The position numbers were made by a program, and so were the translations under genes. DNA of 64,000 bases from Casimicrobiaceae bacterium (lineage in GTDB: Bacteria > Pseudomonadota > Gammaproteobacteria > Burkholderiales > Casimicrobiaceae): NCBI GenBank assembly GCA_026646885.1, contig JAPKHK010000001.1, positions 124,001-188,000 on the forward strand. The letters are read 5' to 3'. Shown piece by piece: positions 1 through 8,058 of this stretch; the first letter of the stretch is position 1, and every line of letters begins with the position of its first letter. The notes below the pieces were generated by a model. The model was not told the origin of the DNA and ran no database searches. It saw nothing but the letters and a program-made list of their open reading frames with translations.

Positions 1-819
1 CCGACCGGCGGCCTGCATGCTCAGGTCTCGCCACGCGCGAGCTGGCTGTTGGCGGCGCTGCCATTCCTGATATTGCTGGCGGTGTATTTTGCCGGCTCGC
101 ACCTGCGGCTCGCCGAGAATCCGCAGGACAAGTTGCTGCCTAGCCTGGGACAGATGGCTGAGGCGATGGCGCGCCTAGCATTGCACCCCGACCCGCATTC
201 CGAAGAGTATGTGTTTTGGCTAGATACCGCGTCGAGCCTCGGGCGGCTTGCCGTCGGGCTGCTGGCAGCGTCCGTCTGCGGTCTTTTCGCCGGCCTCAAC
301 ATGGGTTTGCTGCCACGGATGCGAGCACTCTTTTCACCATTTGTCACCGTGCTGTCGATGATTCCGCCGCTGGCGGTTCTGCCGATCATCTTCATCGTTT
401 TTGGTGTGGATGAATTGGCCAAGGTGGTGCTAATTTTCATCGGCGTTTTTCCGGTCATTACCCGGGACCTGTTCCTCGCCGCCGAGCGCATCCCCAAGGA
501 GCAGATCACCAAGGCACTGACCCTGGGCGCCACGCAGGGGGCGGTGATTTATCGCATCGTCCTGCCACAAATCTTGCCGCGCCTCATCGACGCCGCGCGC
601 CTGTCACTGGGTGCCGCCTGGCTGTTTCTGATCGCCGCGGAAGCTATCGCCGCGACTGACGGTCTGGGCTACCGCATTTTCTTGGTGCGGCGCTACCTCG
701 CCATGGACGTGATCCTGCCTTACGTTCTTTGGATAACCCTATTGGGCTTCGCCATCGACTTTGCTTTGCGGTCCCTGTTACGCTGGCGCTTTCGCTGGTA
801 CCTGGCGGGGCAGGAATGA
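1..819 (+). CDS. ABC transporter permease, nitrate/sulfonate type (5' partial)
   Basis: Inner-membrane permease of an ABC importer of the NitT/TauT (SsuC/TauC-like) class. The frame is open from base 1, so the start lies upstream; the first in-window start-like codon (TTG at 49) sits inside what looks like the first membrane helix and is unlikely to be used. Hydrophobic segments recur along the protein. The cytoplasmic coupling (EAA) loop is visible as 'ALTLGATQGAVIYRIVLPQI', which contacts the ATPase in this family. The stop codon overlaps the start of the ATPase gene as ATGA (816-819), indicating translational coupling in one operon. The substrate cannot be read from the sequence; nitrate, sulfonates, taurine or related small anions are family options. 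No binding-protein gene is inside the window, so it probably lies upstream. Confidence 0.85.
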   Translation, partial: PTGGLHAQVSPRASWLLAALPFLILLAVYFAGSHLRLAENPQDKLLPSLGQMAEAMARLALHPDPHSEEYVFWLDTASSLGRLAVGLLAASVCGLFAGLNMGLLPRMRALFSPFVTVLSMIPPLAVLPIIFIVFGVDELAKVVLIFIGVFPVITRDLFLAAERIPKEQITKALTLGATQGAVIYRIVLPQILPRLIDAARLSLGAAWLFLIAAEAIAATDGLGYRIFLVRRYLAMDVILPYVLWITLLGFAIDFALRSLLRWRFRWYLAGQE

Positions 820-1718
820 GTTCGCCCCAGGCCATGCGCCTGCACCTCGAGGACCTTTATAAGTCTTACGGGCCCAAACTGGTGCTCGAAAACATCGATC
901 TCGCCGTGCGCGAAGGCGAGCTATGCTCGCTCGTGGGGCCTAGTGGATGTGGCAAATCGACGCTTTTCCGCATCGTTCTCGGCCAAGAGCGGTGCAGTTC
1001 CGGCAAAGTGCTGATCGACGGCAAGCCCGTGGGGCCGCCGGCATCCGATCGGGGAATCGTTTACCAGAAGTATTCGCTTTTTCCGCACTTGAGCGTGATC
1101 GACAATGTGCTCTTGGGCAGGAATTTGGGCAGTGGTTACTTCGAGCGACGCCGACGGCGGGGCGAGTTCGCCGATGAGGCCATGACTTATCTCGAGCGGA
1201 TGCGGCTCGCCGCGCACGCTCACAAATTTCCGCATGAGCTTTCCGGCGGCATGCAGCAGCGAGTGGCGATCGCGCAGGCGCTCGTCATGAAGCCGCGCAT
1301 TTTGATGATGGACGAGCCTTTTGGCGCGCTCGACCCCGATACTCGGGAGGACATGCAAGTGCTGCTGCTGGAATTGTGGGAGCAGCAGCGCATGACGGTC
1401 TTCTTGGTCACCCACGACATGCAGGAAGCGGTGTTCATCGGCACCCGCGTGTTGGTTCTCTCCCAGCATTACACCGACGATCGCGGCGGCGCAGTGCAAC
1501 GAGGCTCGCGGATCGTCGGTGACTATCCTCTGCCCAATGCCGTGTATTCCACCAAGGTGAAGAACAGTCGGGAATTCGTGGACATGGTGGACGAAATCCG
1601 CCGTATCGGCTTCGATCCCGAGCATCTGCGGCATGTTACGGAGTTCAACCTCCGGCACCCCGATTCCTACCAGACGCTTACCCGCGCCGAGCACAACGGC
1701 CTGAGCACAGGCGCCTGA
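816..1718 (+). CDS. ABC transporter ATP-binding protein, nitrate/sulfonate type
   Basis: Cytoplasmic ATPase partner of the preceding permease, 300 residues. Walker A is GPSGCGKST, the signature is LSGGMQQR and Walker B is ILMMDEPFGALD, followed by the switch His in LVTHDMQEA. The ATG at 816 overlaps the permease stop (ATGA), so I chose it over upstream in-frame codons. The C-terminus carries about 60 residues beyond the usual ABC core (from roughly residue 235, including DYPLPNAVYSTKVKNSREF). Such tails occur in some NitT/TauT-family ATPases, but I cannot assign it a function. The gene closes the operon: a 194-base gap follows before the protease gene, with no clear U-tract terminator. Confidence 0.9.
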   Translation: MSSPQAMRLHLEDLYKSYGPKLVLENIDLAVREGELCSLVGPSGCGKSTLFRIVLGQERCSSGKVLIDGKPVGPPASDRGIVYQKYSLFPHLSVIDNVLLGRNLGSGYFERRRRRGEFADEAMTYLERMRLAAHAHKFPHELSGGMQQRVAIAQALVMKPRILMMDEPFGALDPDTREDMQVLLLELWEQQRMTVFLVTHDMQEAVFIGTRVLVLSQHYTDDRGGAVQRGSRIVGDYPLPNAVYSTKVKNSREFVDMVDEIRRIGFDPEHLRHVTEFNLRHPDSYQTLTRAEHNGLSTGA

Positions 1719-1912
1719 GTGCCGGCGAGGGGGCCGCAAGCGGCGCATTGTCATTGCGGAATCCTCCGTATTTCGAAGACTGACTCTGCCGACGCACCGC
1801 CGTGGTCCTCGGTGTAAGGTGGCGATGCTGCATTTGCGCATTTCGTTCTCACGCGCTCGATTCCCGCCGCGGACCCGCGGCGCCTACAGTTCATCCAGGA
1901 AAGGAGCCCACC

Positions 1913-2836
1913 ATGCCGCAGAGTCTGCATTCCCCCGTGATTTCCCTGACCGGCCTTGGCGCCTTCGGTACTGGCTGGCTGCCGCCGATGTTCGACCGAC
2001 GAGATTACACAGAGGTTCACCCAAAAATCGCCAGGATGACCAAGGAGCTGAAGTCCCACGCCAAGCTAGGGAAGTCGCTGCCCGAGGCGGTCGATCTGCG
2101 CAAGTACTGCAGCCCCATCGAAGACCAGGGAGCGCTCGGCTCTTGCACCGCCCACGCCGTCGTCGGTGCGGTGGAATACCTTGAGCGGCGGGCATTTGGC
2201 AAACACATCGACGCGTCGCGCCTCTTCGTGTACAAGACTACCCGCAACCTCATCGGCGTGAGCGGCGACACCGGCGCCTGGCTGCGCAACGCCATGGGGG
2301 CACTGGCACTGTGCGGCGTGCCGGGAGAGCGGCATTGGACTTACACAGACCGCAGTCCGGATTTCGATAAGGAGCCACCTACTTTCGTCTACGCCGTAGC
2401 GGACAACTACGAGGCACTCAAATACTTCGCCCACGACCCTATCGCCCAGCATCGGCCACGTGACAAGGTCCTGGACAGCGTGAAGTTCTACCTCGCGGCT
2501 GGCGTGCCCTCGGTGCTGGGATTCTTCGGCTACGCATCGTTCGAGAAGACCGATGTTCCTGGGGGCATTCCCTTTCCCAGCAGCGCCGAACTCAATGGCG
2601 ATCCGTCCTGGGGACACGCTGTCGTCGCCGTCGGCTATGATGATCGCAAGACCATCTCCAACACCTCCACCAACAAAAAGAGCAAGGGCGCGCTGCTGAT
2701 TCGCAACTCCTGGGGTGAGGCCTGGGGTGACCGCGGCTACGGCTGGCTGCCGTACGAATATGTGCGGGAGAACATTGCGCTCGATTTCTGGTCGTTGCTG
2801 CGCATGGAGTACGTTGCCTCCGCGCAATTTTATTGA
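1913..2836 (+). CDS. papain-like cysteine protease (C1 family)
   Basis: Predicted cysteine endopeptidase of the papain fold, 307 residues. The catalytic Cys lies in IEDQGALGSCTAHAVVG, preceded by the oxyanion-hole Gln; the catalytic His is in PSWGHAVVAVGYDD and the Asn in IRNSWGEAWGDRGYGWLPY. Order and spacing match C1 peptidases. The start at 1913 follows AGGAAAGGAG with good spacing; an upstream in-frame extension is possible but has no such site. I see no signal peptide and only about 60 residues before the catalytic domain, so there is no long inhibitory propeptide of the eukaryotic kind and the enzyme may be cytoplasmic or leave by an unrecognised route. It stands alone between an ABC operon and tRNA genes. 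Substrate and role are unknown. Confidence 0.85.
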   Translation: MPQSLHSPVISLTGLGAFGTGWLPPMFDRRDYTEVHPKIARMTKELKSHAKLGKSLPEAVDLRKYCSPIEDQGALGSCTAHAVVGAVEYLERRAFGKHIDASRLFVYKTTRNLIGVSGDTGAWLRNAMGALALCGVPGERHWTYTDRSPDFDKEPPTFVYAVADNYEALKYFAHDPIAQHRPRDKVLDSVKFYLAAGVPSVLGFFGYASFEKTDVPGGIPFPSSAELNGDPSWGHAVVAVGYDDRKTISNTSTNKKSKGALLIRNSWGEAWGDRGYGWLPYEYVRENIALDFWSLLRMEYVASAQFY

Positions 2837-3181
2837 CTGGTCGGTTCCCTCAAGATGCGTCCGGCATGCGGTTCAGCGCAGTGCGTGGCGGGCTTGCCGA
2901 AGCCTATCGCCTCGGATGCCACCAAGGGGCGGTTATCAAGTGGTGGTACGAGGCGCCGGTCGACGCGCTTGGGCGGCTTGGCTCTGGTACCCTTGATGCT
3001 CATCGAAGCCATGTCCAATTCCAACCAGTCTCGGTATCGATGGGCTGGAAGGCATGGGCAGTGCCTCGGCGATAGCGCAGGAATGCAAGGAGGTTCGCAG
3101 GCTTACGCTCGATGCCAGGCTCTTGGTGGCGGCCAAGCTGCGGTGTACACGCGGAGAAGTGGCGGTGCCAGCCAGGGCGCA
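2837..3181. other. intergenic region without a convincing gene
   Basis: 345 bases between the protease gene and the 3' end of tRNA-Cys. Several short open frames exist on both strands. The best is a minus-strand frame of about 55-64 codons (2830 to roughly 3024), basic and proline-rich, without a recognisable domain or good ribosome site. I see no terminator with a U tract and no direct repeat of the tRNA 3' end that would mark an integrated element. Confidence 0.5.
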
Positions 3182-3255
3182 TGGAGGCGGGGGTCGGAAT
3201 CGAACCGGCGTAGACGGCTTTGCAGGCCGCTGCATGACCACTCTGCCACCCCGCC
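3182..3255 (-). tRNA. tRNA-Cys (GCA)
   Basis: Read on the minus strand it starts GGCGGGG and ends CCCCGCC-T-CCA, giving a seven-pair acceptor stem with encoded CCA. The anticodon loop is CTGCAAA (anticodon GCA, plus-strand bases 3221-3223) on a five-pair stem, and the T-loop is GGTTCGATTCC. It lies about 135 bases downstream of tRNA-Gly on the same strand and is probably co-transcribed from the promoter at 3482-3509. Confidence 0.97.
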
Positions 3256-3390
3256 TGGGGAAGCTGCTCGCCAAGGTGGCGAGCGCAATCGGTGCCGCGC
3301 GGCGCCTTTGCCGCATCCTGCCAGCAGGGGTGGCAGGCGACCCTCCGGCGCCGCAACGAAAAGGGGAAAGCAGGCGCTTTCCCCTGGATC

Positions 3391-3466
3391 TGGAGCGGGA
3401 AACGAGTCTCGAACTCGCGACCTCAACCTTGGCAAGGTTGCGCTCTACCAACTGAGCTATTCCCGC
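3391..3466 (-). tRNA. tRNA-Gly (GCC)
   Basis: On the minus strand it starts GCGGGAA and ends TTCCCGC-T-CCA, so CCA is encoded. The D-arm is AGCTCAGTTGGTAGAGC, the anticodon loop TTGCCAA (anticodon GCC) and the T-loop GTTCGAGAC. It is the first gene of a Gly-Cys tRNA transcript; its 5' end lies 15 bases from the -10 hexamer of a strong promoter. Confidence 0.97.
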
Positions 3467-3481
3467 GAAAAGCAAGCGCGC

Positions 3482-3509
3482 ATTATAGCGTAGCCGTGCG
3501 CAAAGTCAA
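3482..3509 (-). promoter_or_regulatory. sigma-70 promoter of the tRNA-Gly/tRNA-Cys unit
   Basis: On the minus strand TTGACT (3509-3504) and TATAAT (3487-3482) are separated by 16 bases, close to consensus. Initiation would fall near 3475, about nine bases before the mature 5' end of tRNA-Gly. It is the best -35/-10 pair I noticed in the window. Confidence 0.8.
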
Positions 3510-3510
3510 C

Positions 3511-3539
3511 GCTGGCGCCCAGCTGCGCTATGCGCCAGC
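3511..3539 (-). terminator. stem-loop after regA (possible terminator)
   Basis: GCTGGCGC (3511-3518) and GCGCCAGC (3532-3539) form a perfect eight-pair stem with a 13-base loop, 23 bases beyond the regA stop and directly before the tRNA promoter. The U tract after it on the minus strand is weak, so termination is plausible but not certain. Confidence 0.4.
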
Positions 3540-3562
3540 TCGCCCGCGCGGCGCTCCTCGTC

Positions 3563-4099
3563 TCACTCCTGGACCGGGCGCTTGGCCAGCTTCCGTTGCA
3601 GCGTGCGCCGGTGCATCTTCAGTGCGCGCGCGGTGGAGGAGATGTTACCTTCGTGCTCCGCCAGTACCCGCTGAATGTGCTCCCATTCGAGGCGGCTGAC
3701 CGACAAGGTGTCGCTGGGAGCGGCGGCCTCGGGCTCGGGTTCGGCAGCTTGCAGGGCTTTGAGGATCGCGGCGACTTCGGCGGGCTTGGCCAGGTAGTGC
3801 GTCGCTCCGAGCTTGATCGCATCGACCGCGGTGGCGATGCTCGCATACCCAGTGAGCACGACGATGCGGCAATCGGGCGATAGGGCGAGCAAGGGCTTGA
3901 TGAGCGTCAGTCCAGAGCTTCCGCCCAGGTTCAGGTCCAGCACGACCTCGCGCGGCGGAAAGGCCTCGGCCAGGGCCAGCGCCTCCTGGTGGTTGGTGGC
4001 GTGGCGGACTGTATAGCCTCGCCGCGCCAAGGCCTGCGCAAGGACACGACCAAATACCGGATCGTCTTCGATGATCAGCAAGTCGCGGCTGGCATTCAT
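3563..4099 (-). CDS. regA: RegA/PrrA/ActR-type response regulator
   Basis: Cytoplasmic response regulator, 178 residues, partner of the adjacent RegB-type kinase. The receiver domain spans about residues 5-120, with acidic residues E11, D12 and D13, phospho-acceptor D55 in VVLDLNLGG, and the conserved Thr and Lys in VLTGYAS and LAKPAE. A short proline/acidic linker leads to a Fis-type helix-turn-helix at the C-terminus (about 135-175; NISSTARALKMHRRTLQRKL), which is highly conserved in RegA/PrrA/ActR/RoxR. The start codon overlaps the regB stop as ATGA (4096-4099). In relatives this pair controls respiration, carbon fixation and nitrogen metabolism in response to redox state; the regulon here is inferred only by family. 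Confidence 0.93.
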   Translation of the reverse strand: MNASRDLLIIEDDPVFGRVLAQALARRGYTVRHATNHQEALALAEAFPPREVVLDLNLGGSSGLTLIKPLLALSPDCRIVVLTGYASIATAVDAIKLGATHYLAKPAEVAAILKALQAAEPEPEAAAPSDTLSVSRLEWEHIQRVLAEHEGNISSTARALKMHRRTLQRKLAKRPVQE

Positions 4100-5490
4100 G
4101 CGGGTGGTCTCGGCTTGAGCGGAGTTTGTTGCTGCGTCGCGAGCGCGTTGCCCGTCACCGCCGCGCGCAGTCCTTGCAGAGGCAGTCGCACGCGAACTTC
4201 GGCACCGCCCTCGACAAGGTTGATGAGACGGATGTCGCCGCCATGCCGCTCGACGGTGGAGAACGCGAGATAGAGCCCGATACCGCTGCCTTGATGACGC
4301 GTGGTCAGGAAATTGCGGCCCGCTGCTTCCAAGACCTCCTGCGGAAATCCTGGGCCACGATCTCGTATCACCACCCTGAGGGTGCTCTCGTCCCAGGCGC
4401 AGTCACAACGAACTGATTGCCCGCTAGCTTGGGCAGCGTTGTCGAGCAGATTGCGCAGTGCCTGCTCGATGGTGGTCTCGGCGAGCACCGGGGTTGCCGG
4501 CCGAGCTCCCTCCAGGTGCAGTTCCAGGGGCACAGCCCGAGGTGTGCTCTGCCAGGCAGCGAAGAAATCCTCGAGCCAGGCGTCGAGCGCGAGCAGCCGT
4601 CCACCCTCGGCGCGCGCCTCTCCGGCGCGGGCGGCGAGCGTGGTGAGCGTGCTCTTGCACCGCGCCAGCTCCCCTTTCATGGTGAGAAGCAACTCGCGGT
4701 GGCCTGCCGGTGTGGCGTCGTCCGTGGCCATATCCTCGACCAGTATTGCCAGGGTATTGAGCGGAGTGCCCAGTTCGTGGGCGGTGCCGGCCGCCTGGCT
4801 GCCCAGCGCGACGATGCGCTCGTCACGCAGAGCAGCCTCTCTCGCTTGAGCGAGTTCGCGATCGCGCTGGCGGATACTCGCCGTCATTTGCACCAGGAAC
4901 CAGGCGATGAGGAGCGCCACGATGGCAAAAGCCACCCAAGTCCCGAAAAGCTGCAGTGCGTTGGCGCGAACATAGTCGGTAACCGTGAGCGGAATGCGAA
5001 ACACCGACACGAGTGAATAGAGTACCAGGCCCAGGAGGGCGGTCGCCCAGGCGAGCGGCGCCGGCAGGATCACCCCGGCAAGCGCGATCGGCAAGAGATA
5101 GATCGACGCGAGAGGGTTGGCGGCTCCGCCGCTGAAAAACAGCAGCACGGTCAGGGCGGTAAGGTCGACGCATAGCTGCGCCAGCAATTCGCGCGGCGAC
5201 ACACTGGCCCGCTGCTTGAGACGCAGCGCGGAGACCGCGTTGAATGTGCCCAGCAGCGCGATCACCAGAAACATCGGCGCCAGATGCAAGTGCACTCCCG
5301 CGACCCAATGCGCGAAGGCGATGGCGCCGAGCTGACCGACTATCGTCCACCAGCGCAGCGACACGAGTCGGTGCAGATGATCGAGGCCCGCGGCGGAATA
5401 GGGCCGATCGGATACGCTCAGGATGCGGGCGAGTCGGCTGCTTACGGGCGAGTTGGCGGTCACGGGCAGTGCCGGTTGGAAAACGGCCAT
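4096..5490 (-). CDS. regB: RegB/PrrB-type redox sensor histidine kinase
   Basis: Membrane sensor kinase of 464 residues. About six hydrophobic segments fill the first 200 residues. Between them lies SGGAANPLASIYLLP, matching the GGxxNP quinone-sensing loop of RegB, with Leu in place of the usual final Phe. The phospho-accepting His is in AGTAHELGTPLNTL, the RegB-type H box, and a Cys follows in ELARCKSTL, where RegB carries its redox-active Cys (equivalence inferred). N, G1 and G2 boxes are visible as LLDNAAQAS, RDRGPGFP and GSGIGLYLA. I chose the ATG at 5490 because the upstream 57-residue extension is basic and non-conserved in look. It is co-transcribed with regA and preceded by RegA-box-like sequences. 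Confidence 0.92.
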   Translation of the reverse strand: MAVFQPALPVTANSPVSSRLARILSVSDRPYSAAGLDHLHRLVSLRWWTIVGQLGAIAFAHWVAGVHLHLAPMFLVIALLGTFNAVSALRLKQRASVSPRELLAQLCVDLTALTVLLFFSGGAANPLASIYLLPIALAGVILPAPLAWATALLGLVLYSLVSVFRIPLTVTDYVRANALQLFGTWVAFAIVALLIAWFLVQMTASIRQRDRELAQAREAALRDERIVALGSQAAGTAHELGTPLNTLAILVEDMATDDATPAGHRELLLTMKGELARCKSTLTTLAARAGEARAEGGRLLALDAWLEDFFAAWQSTPRAVPLELHLEGARPATPVLAETTIEQALRNLLDNAAQASGQSVRCDCAWDESTLRVVIRDRGPGFPQEVLEAAGRNFLTTRHQGSGIGLYLAFSTVERHGGDIRLINLVEGGAEVRVRLPLQGLRAAVTGNALATQQQTPLKPRPPA

Positions 5491-5666
5491 TTTACTCAAT
5501 CTGGCACGGCGCGAGGGTTGAGGCAATCCGCCAACGGAGGGGGCGCTCGCCGCCTCGGCTACCGTTTCGTCACGGGGGTTGTGACGAAGGGCGAGCCCGG
5601 GCGCGTGGTTCCCGAGCCGCTGCACCGAGGAGCGTCGTGCGAACGCCCGAATGTGGCGCAAGCGCC

Positions 5667-5681
5667 ACGGCGGATTGCCGC
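5667..5681 (-). promoter_or_regulatory. RegA-box-like element, copy proximal to regB
   Basis: On the minus strand GCGGCAATCCGCCGT fits the degenerate RegR/RegA consensus GNGRCRTTNNGNCGC at 13 of 15 positions. It lies about 180 bases upstream of the regB start, and a near-identical element is found 100 bases further up. Binding is inferred. Confidence 0.4.
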
Positions 5682-5766
5682 AACCCGCGCGCCGCGCCCA
5701 GAAACTCCACGGACCGCAGGTAAACGTCTGGCGCCAATCATAGCGTTCACGCCACGCGCCGTGAAT

Positions 5767-5781
5767 GTGGCAGATTGCCGC
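5767..5781 (-). promoter_or_regulatory. RegA-box-like element, copy distal to regB
   Basis: On the minus strand GCGGCAATCTGCCAC fits GNGRCRTTNNGNCGC at 13 of 15 positions. Its first ten bases are identical to the copy at 5667-5681. Two spaced copies in front of regB suggest autoregulation by phospho-RegA. Confidence 0.4.
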
Positions 5782-5848
5782 ACGACGCTAGGCCTTGACC
5801 GATGTGCGCGATGCTTCGGTCGGGCTCGCCGCCTGTCCGACCGGGCGA

Positions 5849-7936
5849 TCAACGGGGACTGAGCGCGGTCAAATCGCCGCTCAGATTCACGCCGTTGTCG
5901 TTCAGCGAGTTGTTTCCCGTGGACCGTAGCACTGCCCCGGCTCCGGATTGATGCAGACCAACGGTGTTGGCGCTGATCTTGCTGCGGTTGAGCGTGAGGC
6001 CGGCCGGGCCACCGCTGCTCGAACTTGCGGTAGCGCCTAGCGCGCAACCCGTGATCGATGAATGGCTGACGCTGACCTCGGCGGACGCGTCGGCGGTGAG
6101 CGATAGCGCCGCGACACCCCAGGCGGTGCCCGCGCCCGCGACGACACTGCGATTGAGCGAGGCTCGAGTCTGCGTTCCGGCCGTGGACCCCTGGGCGAGG
6201 ATGCCTCGGCTGGCATTGCCGAGGAGCTGGGTGCGCGTGAGCAATGCGCGCGGACCATCGACGAGCTGCACTCCGACCGCATTGTCGCGGACCATGGAGT
6301 CGACGATGCTTACGCGACTGAGCCCACTGACGCTGATACCCGCGGCGCTGAAGCCGCTGACCAGGCTGCGCTCGACGGCCAGGCTCGCTCCTGCCGTCAT
6401 TCTGACGCCGTTTGCACCGCCCGTGCCGATGATGGCGAGGTTGCGCAGCGCTACTTCGATTCCCGGGGTGGCGATGACGATGCCATCACCGCTCAATACG
6501 TCGATGACGGCACGGACGCCGGGGGCGCCGGTGATGGTCGCCGACTGAGTCAGCGTCGCGGCGCCGTAACCGCCACTGTCGAGAACGACGACTTCCGCGC
6601 CGGGTGAGACCACGCCCAGAGCGGAATTCAACCAACGGCAGGGTGCTGCGCGCGGGCAGTTGACGCTTGCGTTGGCATCGTTTCCGGACAGGCTGGAGAC
6701 AAAAGCGCGCGAAGCTGGATTGGGGGTCACGTTGACGCTTGCTGACGCCGGGCCCCAGCCCACGGCGTTGTGCGCCGCCGCCGTGCAGTCATAGCTCGTG
6801 CCGTCGGTGAGCCCCCCCAGTACGATGGGCGAGCTGGTGCCGGTCGCCGTATGGTTCCCAGGGTTGCAGGTGACGCGGTAACTGTCGATGCTTGCCCCAC
6901 CGTTGCTTGCCGGCGGCGCAAAATTCACCGTGGCGCTGCCTTTTCCGGGCACCGCCGTGCCGATTCCGGGCGCGCCGGGCACGGCGAGCGAGTTCACGGC
7001 CCCCGAATCCGCATTCACCATGAGGCCGGAAACGTCCACCGCTTCGAAAGCGCTGCCCGGCACGTTGCGCAATTCGCGCAGGAGATCGTTGTCCCAACGC
7101 TCGTCCGGCGCGCCCGAGAGATACCAGGCCGAGCCGTTGTCGGCGAGCATCATGCCGTATTTCTTGAGCGCGCGCAGGATCACTTGAATCGAAGGCGAAA
7201 AGCCCGAAATATCGTAGCTCGCTTTCAAGCGAAAGCGCTGACCCATGGGCGGATACTGCATCCCCGTGCGGCTGCTGGCGAAATGCCGCGCCGGCCAGAC
7301 ATACGCCCGGCGCGTTTGCGGCACGGTGAAGCGCAGCGCATGCAGTATTTCGCCGGCTGCCACTTCATCGTAGCGTACTAAGCCGTGCAAGACCGGCAAA
7401 CCCGCGGCATCGGCCGAAGTCCAGCCATCGGGGCGCAGCGCGTTGGAGTTCAAGTCGAACTTGGCGCCCGATCCGGCCGTCCAGCCGCCGCCCGTGGCGG
7501 GATAGGTGGACCAGGTTTCGTAGAGAAGGCAGTTGTCCCGATCGACCACCAAGATGTGCCGGTCTCCCGAGCTGGCGGGGCCACCTTCGATGGGCGCGTC
7601 GGGCGGAATGGGGTAAGGGCCGGGGTCGGATTCGTCGTCGTAGTCGAAGGTGACCGGCACCTTGGGTTGAGTGCCAGGAACGGTGACGTAGGGAATGCCG
7701 ATCGGTCCCCCATCCCAGAGGCCGGAACCAAAGTCCGGATGCAGGGCGCCGCTGGCACCGATAGTGTTGATGTAGGCCGTGGAATTGGCATCCACCGGCA
7801 GGGTATCGACCGGCGTATTCCAGATGTTGTTGGCCGGAAACATCGCGCAGCCGGCCAAGGTCGGTGCGCAGAGTGCGGCCGCGCTCGTTACGGCGCTCGA
7901 TACGAAAAATCCACCAACGGCAAGGTAGCGGAGCAT
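5849..7936 (-). CDS. secreted protein with FN3 domain and C-terminal beta-helix repeats
   Basis: Predicted exported protein of 695 residues, function unknown. It begins with a signal peptide (MLRYLAVGGFFVSSAVTSAA). The first 320 or so residues form an unrecognised domain rich in Trp, Pro, Gly and Asp, starting CAMFPANNIWNTPVD, with four Cys near its front. A fibronectin type III-like module follows (about 325-410; PGAPGIGTAVPGKGSATVNF to VGWGPASASVNV). The last 280 residues are short beta-strand turns with repeated 'VSGLSRVSIVDSMVRDNAVG'-like units, the pattern of a right-handed parallel beta-helix (PbH1). I chose ATG 7936 because GGAGG lies eight bases before it; the codons at 7942 and 7957 have poor spacing. 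It is a lone gene. Surface attachment or polysaccharide binding are possible roles, not shown. Confidence 0.75.
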   Translation of the reverse strand: MLRYLAVGGFFVSSAVTSAAALCAPTLAGCAMFPANNIWNTPVDTLPVDANSTAYINTIGASGALHPDFGSGLWDGGPIGIPYVTVPGTQPKVPVTFDYDDESDPGPYPIPPDAPIEGGPASSGDRHILVVDRDNCLLYETWSTYPATGGGWTAGSGAKFDLNSNALRPDGWTSADAAGLPVLHGLVRYDEVAAGEILHALRFTVPQTRRAYVWPARHFASSRTGMQYPPMGQRFRLKASYDISGFSPSIQVILRALKKYGMMLADNGSAWYLSGAPDERWDNDLLRELRNVPGSAFEAVDVSGLMVNADSGAVNSLAVPGAPGIGTAVPGKGSATVNFAPPASNGGASIDSYRVTCNPGNHTATGTSSPIVLGGLTDGTSYDCTAAAHNAVGWGPASASVNVTPNPASRAFVSSLSGNDANASVNCPRAAPCRWLNSALGVVSPGAEVVVLDSGGYGAATLTQSATITGAPGVRAVIDVLSGDGIVIATPGIEVALRNLAIIGTGGANGVRMTAGASLAVERSLVSGFSAAGISVSGLSRVSIVDSMVRDNAVGVQLVDGPRALLTRTQLLGNASRGILAQGSTAGTQTRASLNRSVVAGAGTAWGVAALSLTADASAEVSVSHSSITGCALGATASSSSGGPAGLTLNRSKISANTVGLHQSGAGAVLRSTGNNSLNDNGVNLSGDLTALSPR

Positions 7937-8018
7937 GGTCATGACCTCCGGACGCACCTCCCTAACGGCAAACCCCGGCGCTTCGGCCAGTGCTGATGTC
8001 CTGACCTTGGGCGCGACT

Positions 8019-8042
8019 GCTCCGGGTGGTCATACCCGGAGC
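8019..8042. terminator. strong stem-loop after the aminotransferase gene
   Basis: GCTCCGGGT (8019-8027) and ACCCGGAGC (8034-8042) form a perfect nine-pair stem with a six-base loop, 17 bases beyond the stop of the minus-strand aminotransferase gene. No clear U tract follows on that strand, so it may act as an RNA 3' stabiliser rather than a classical intrinsic terminator. Confidence 0.45.
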
Positions 8043-8058
8043 GTTTCATGACATTGTA

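Larger units (their letters stand above)
5491..5848. other. regulatory intergenic region upstream of regB
   Basis: 358 bases between the regB start and the 3' end of the FN3/beta-helix gene; no convincing gene. It holds a perfect eight-base inverted repeat TTCGTCAC/GTGACGAA (5566-5573 and 5581-5588), a seven-base repeat GTGGCGC/GCGCCAC (5653-5659 and 5662-5668), and two similar RegA-box-like elements, so it is probably the regBA control region. Confidence 0.55.

Noticed and set aside
1719-1912. Possible terminator after the ABC transporter ATPase gene
   Set aside because: GC-rich bases are present, but I could not draw a stem followed by a U tract.
2830-3024. Minus-strand open frame of 64 codons, basic and Pro-rich, beside the tRNA genes
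   Set aside because: No ribosome site, no domain, and it overlaps the protease gene's end; could be chance. I also looked for an integrase fragment or a repeated tRNA 3' end and saw neither.
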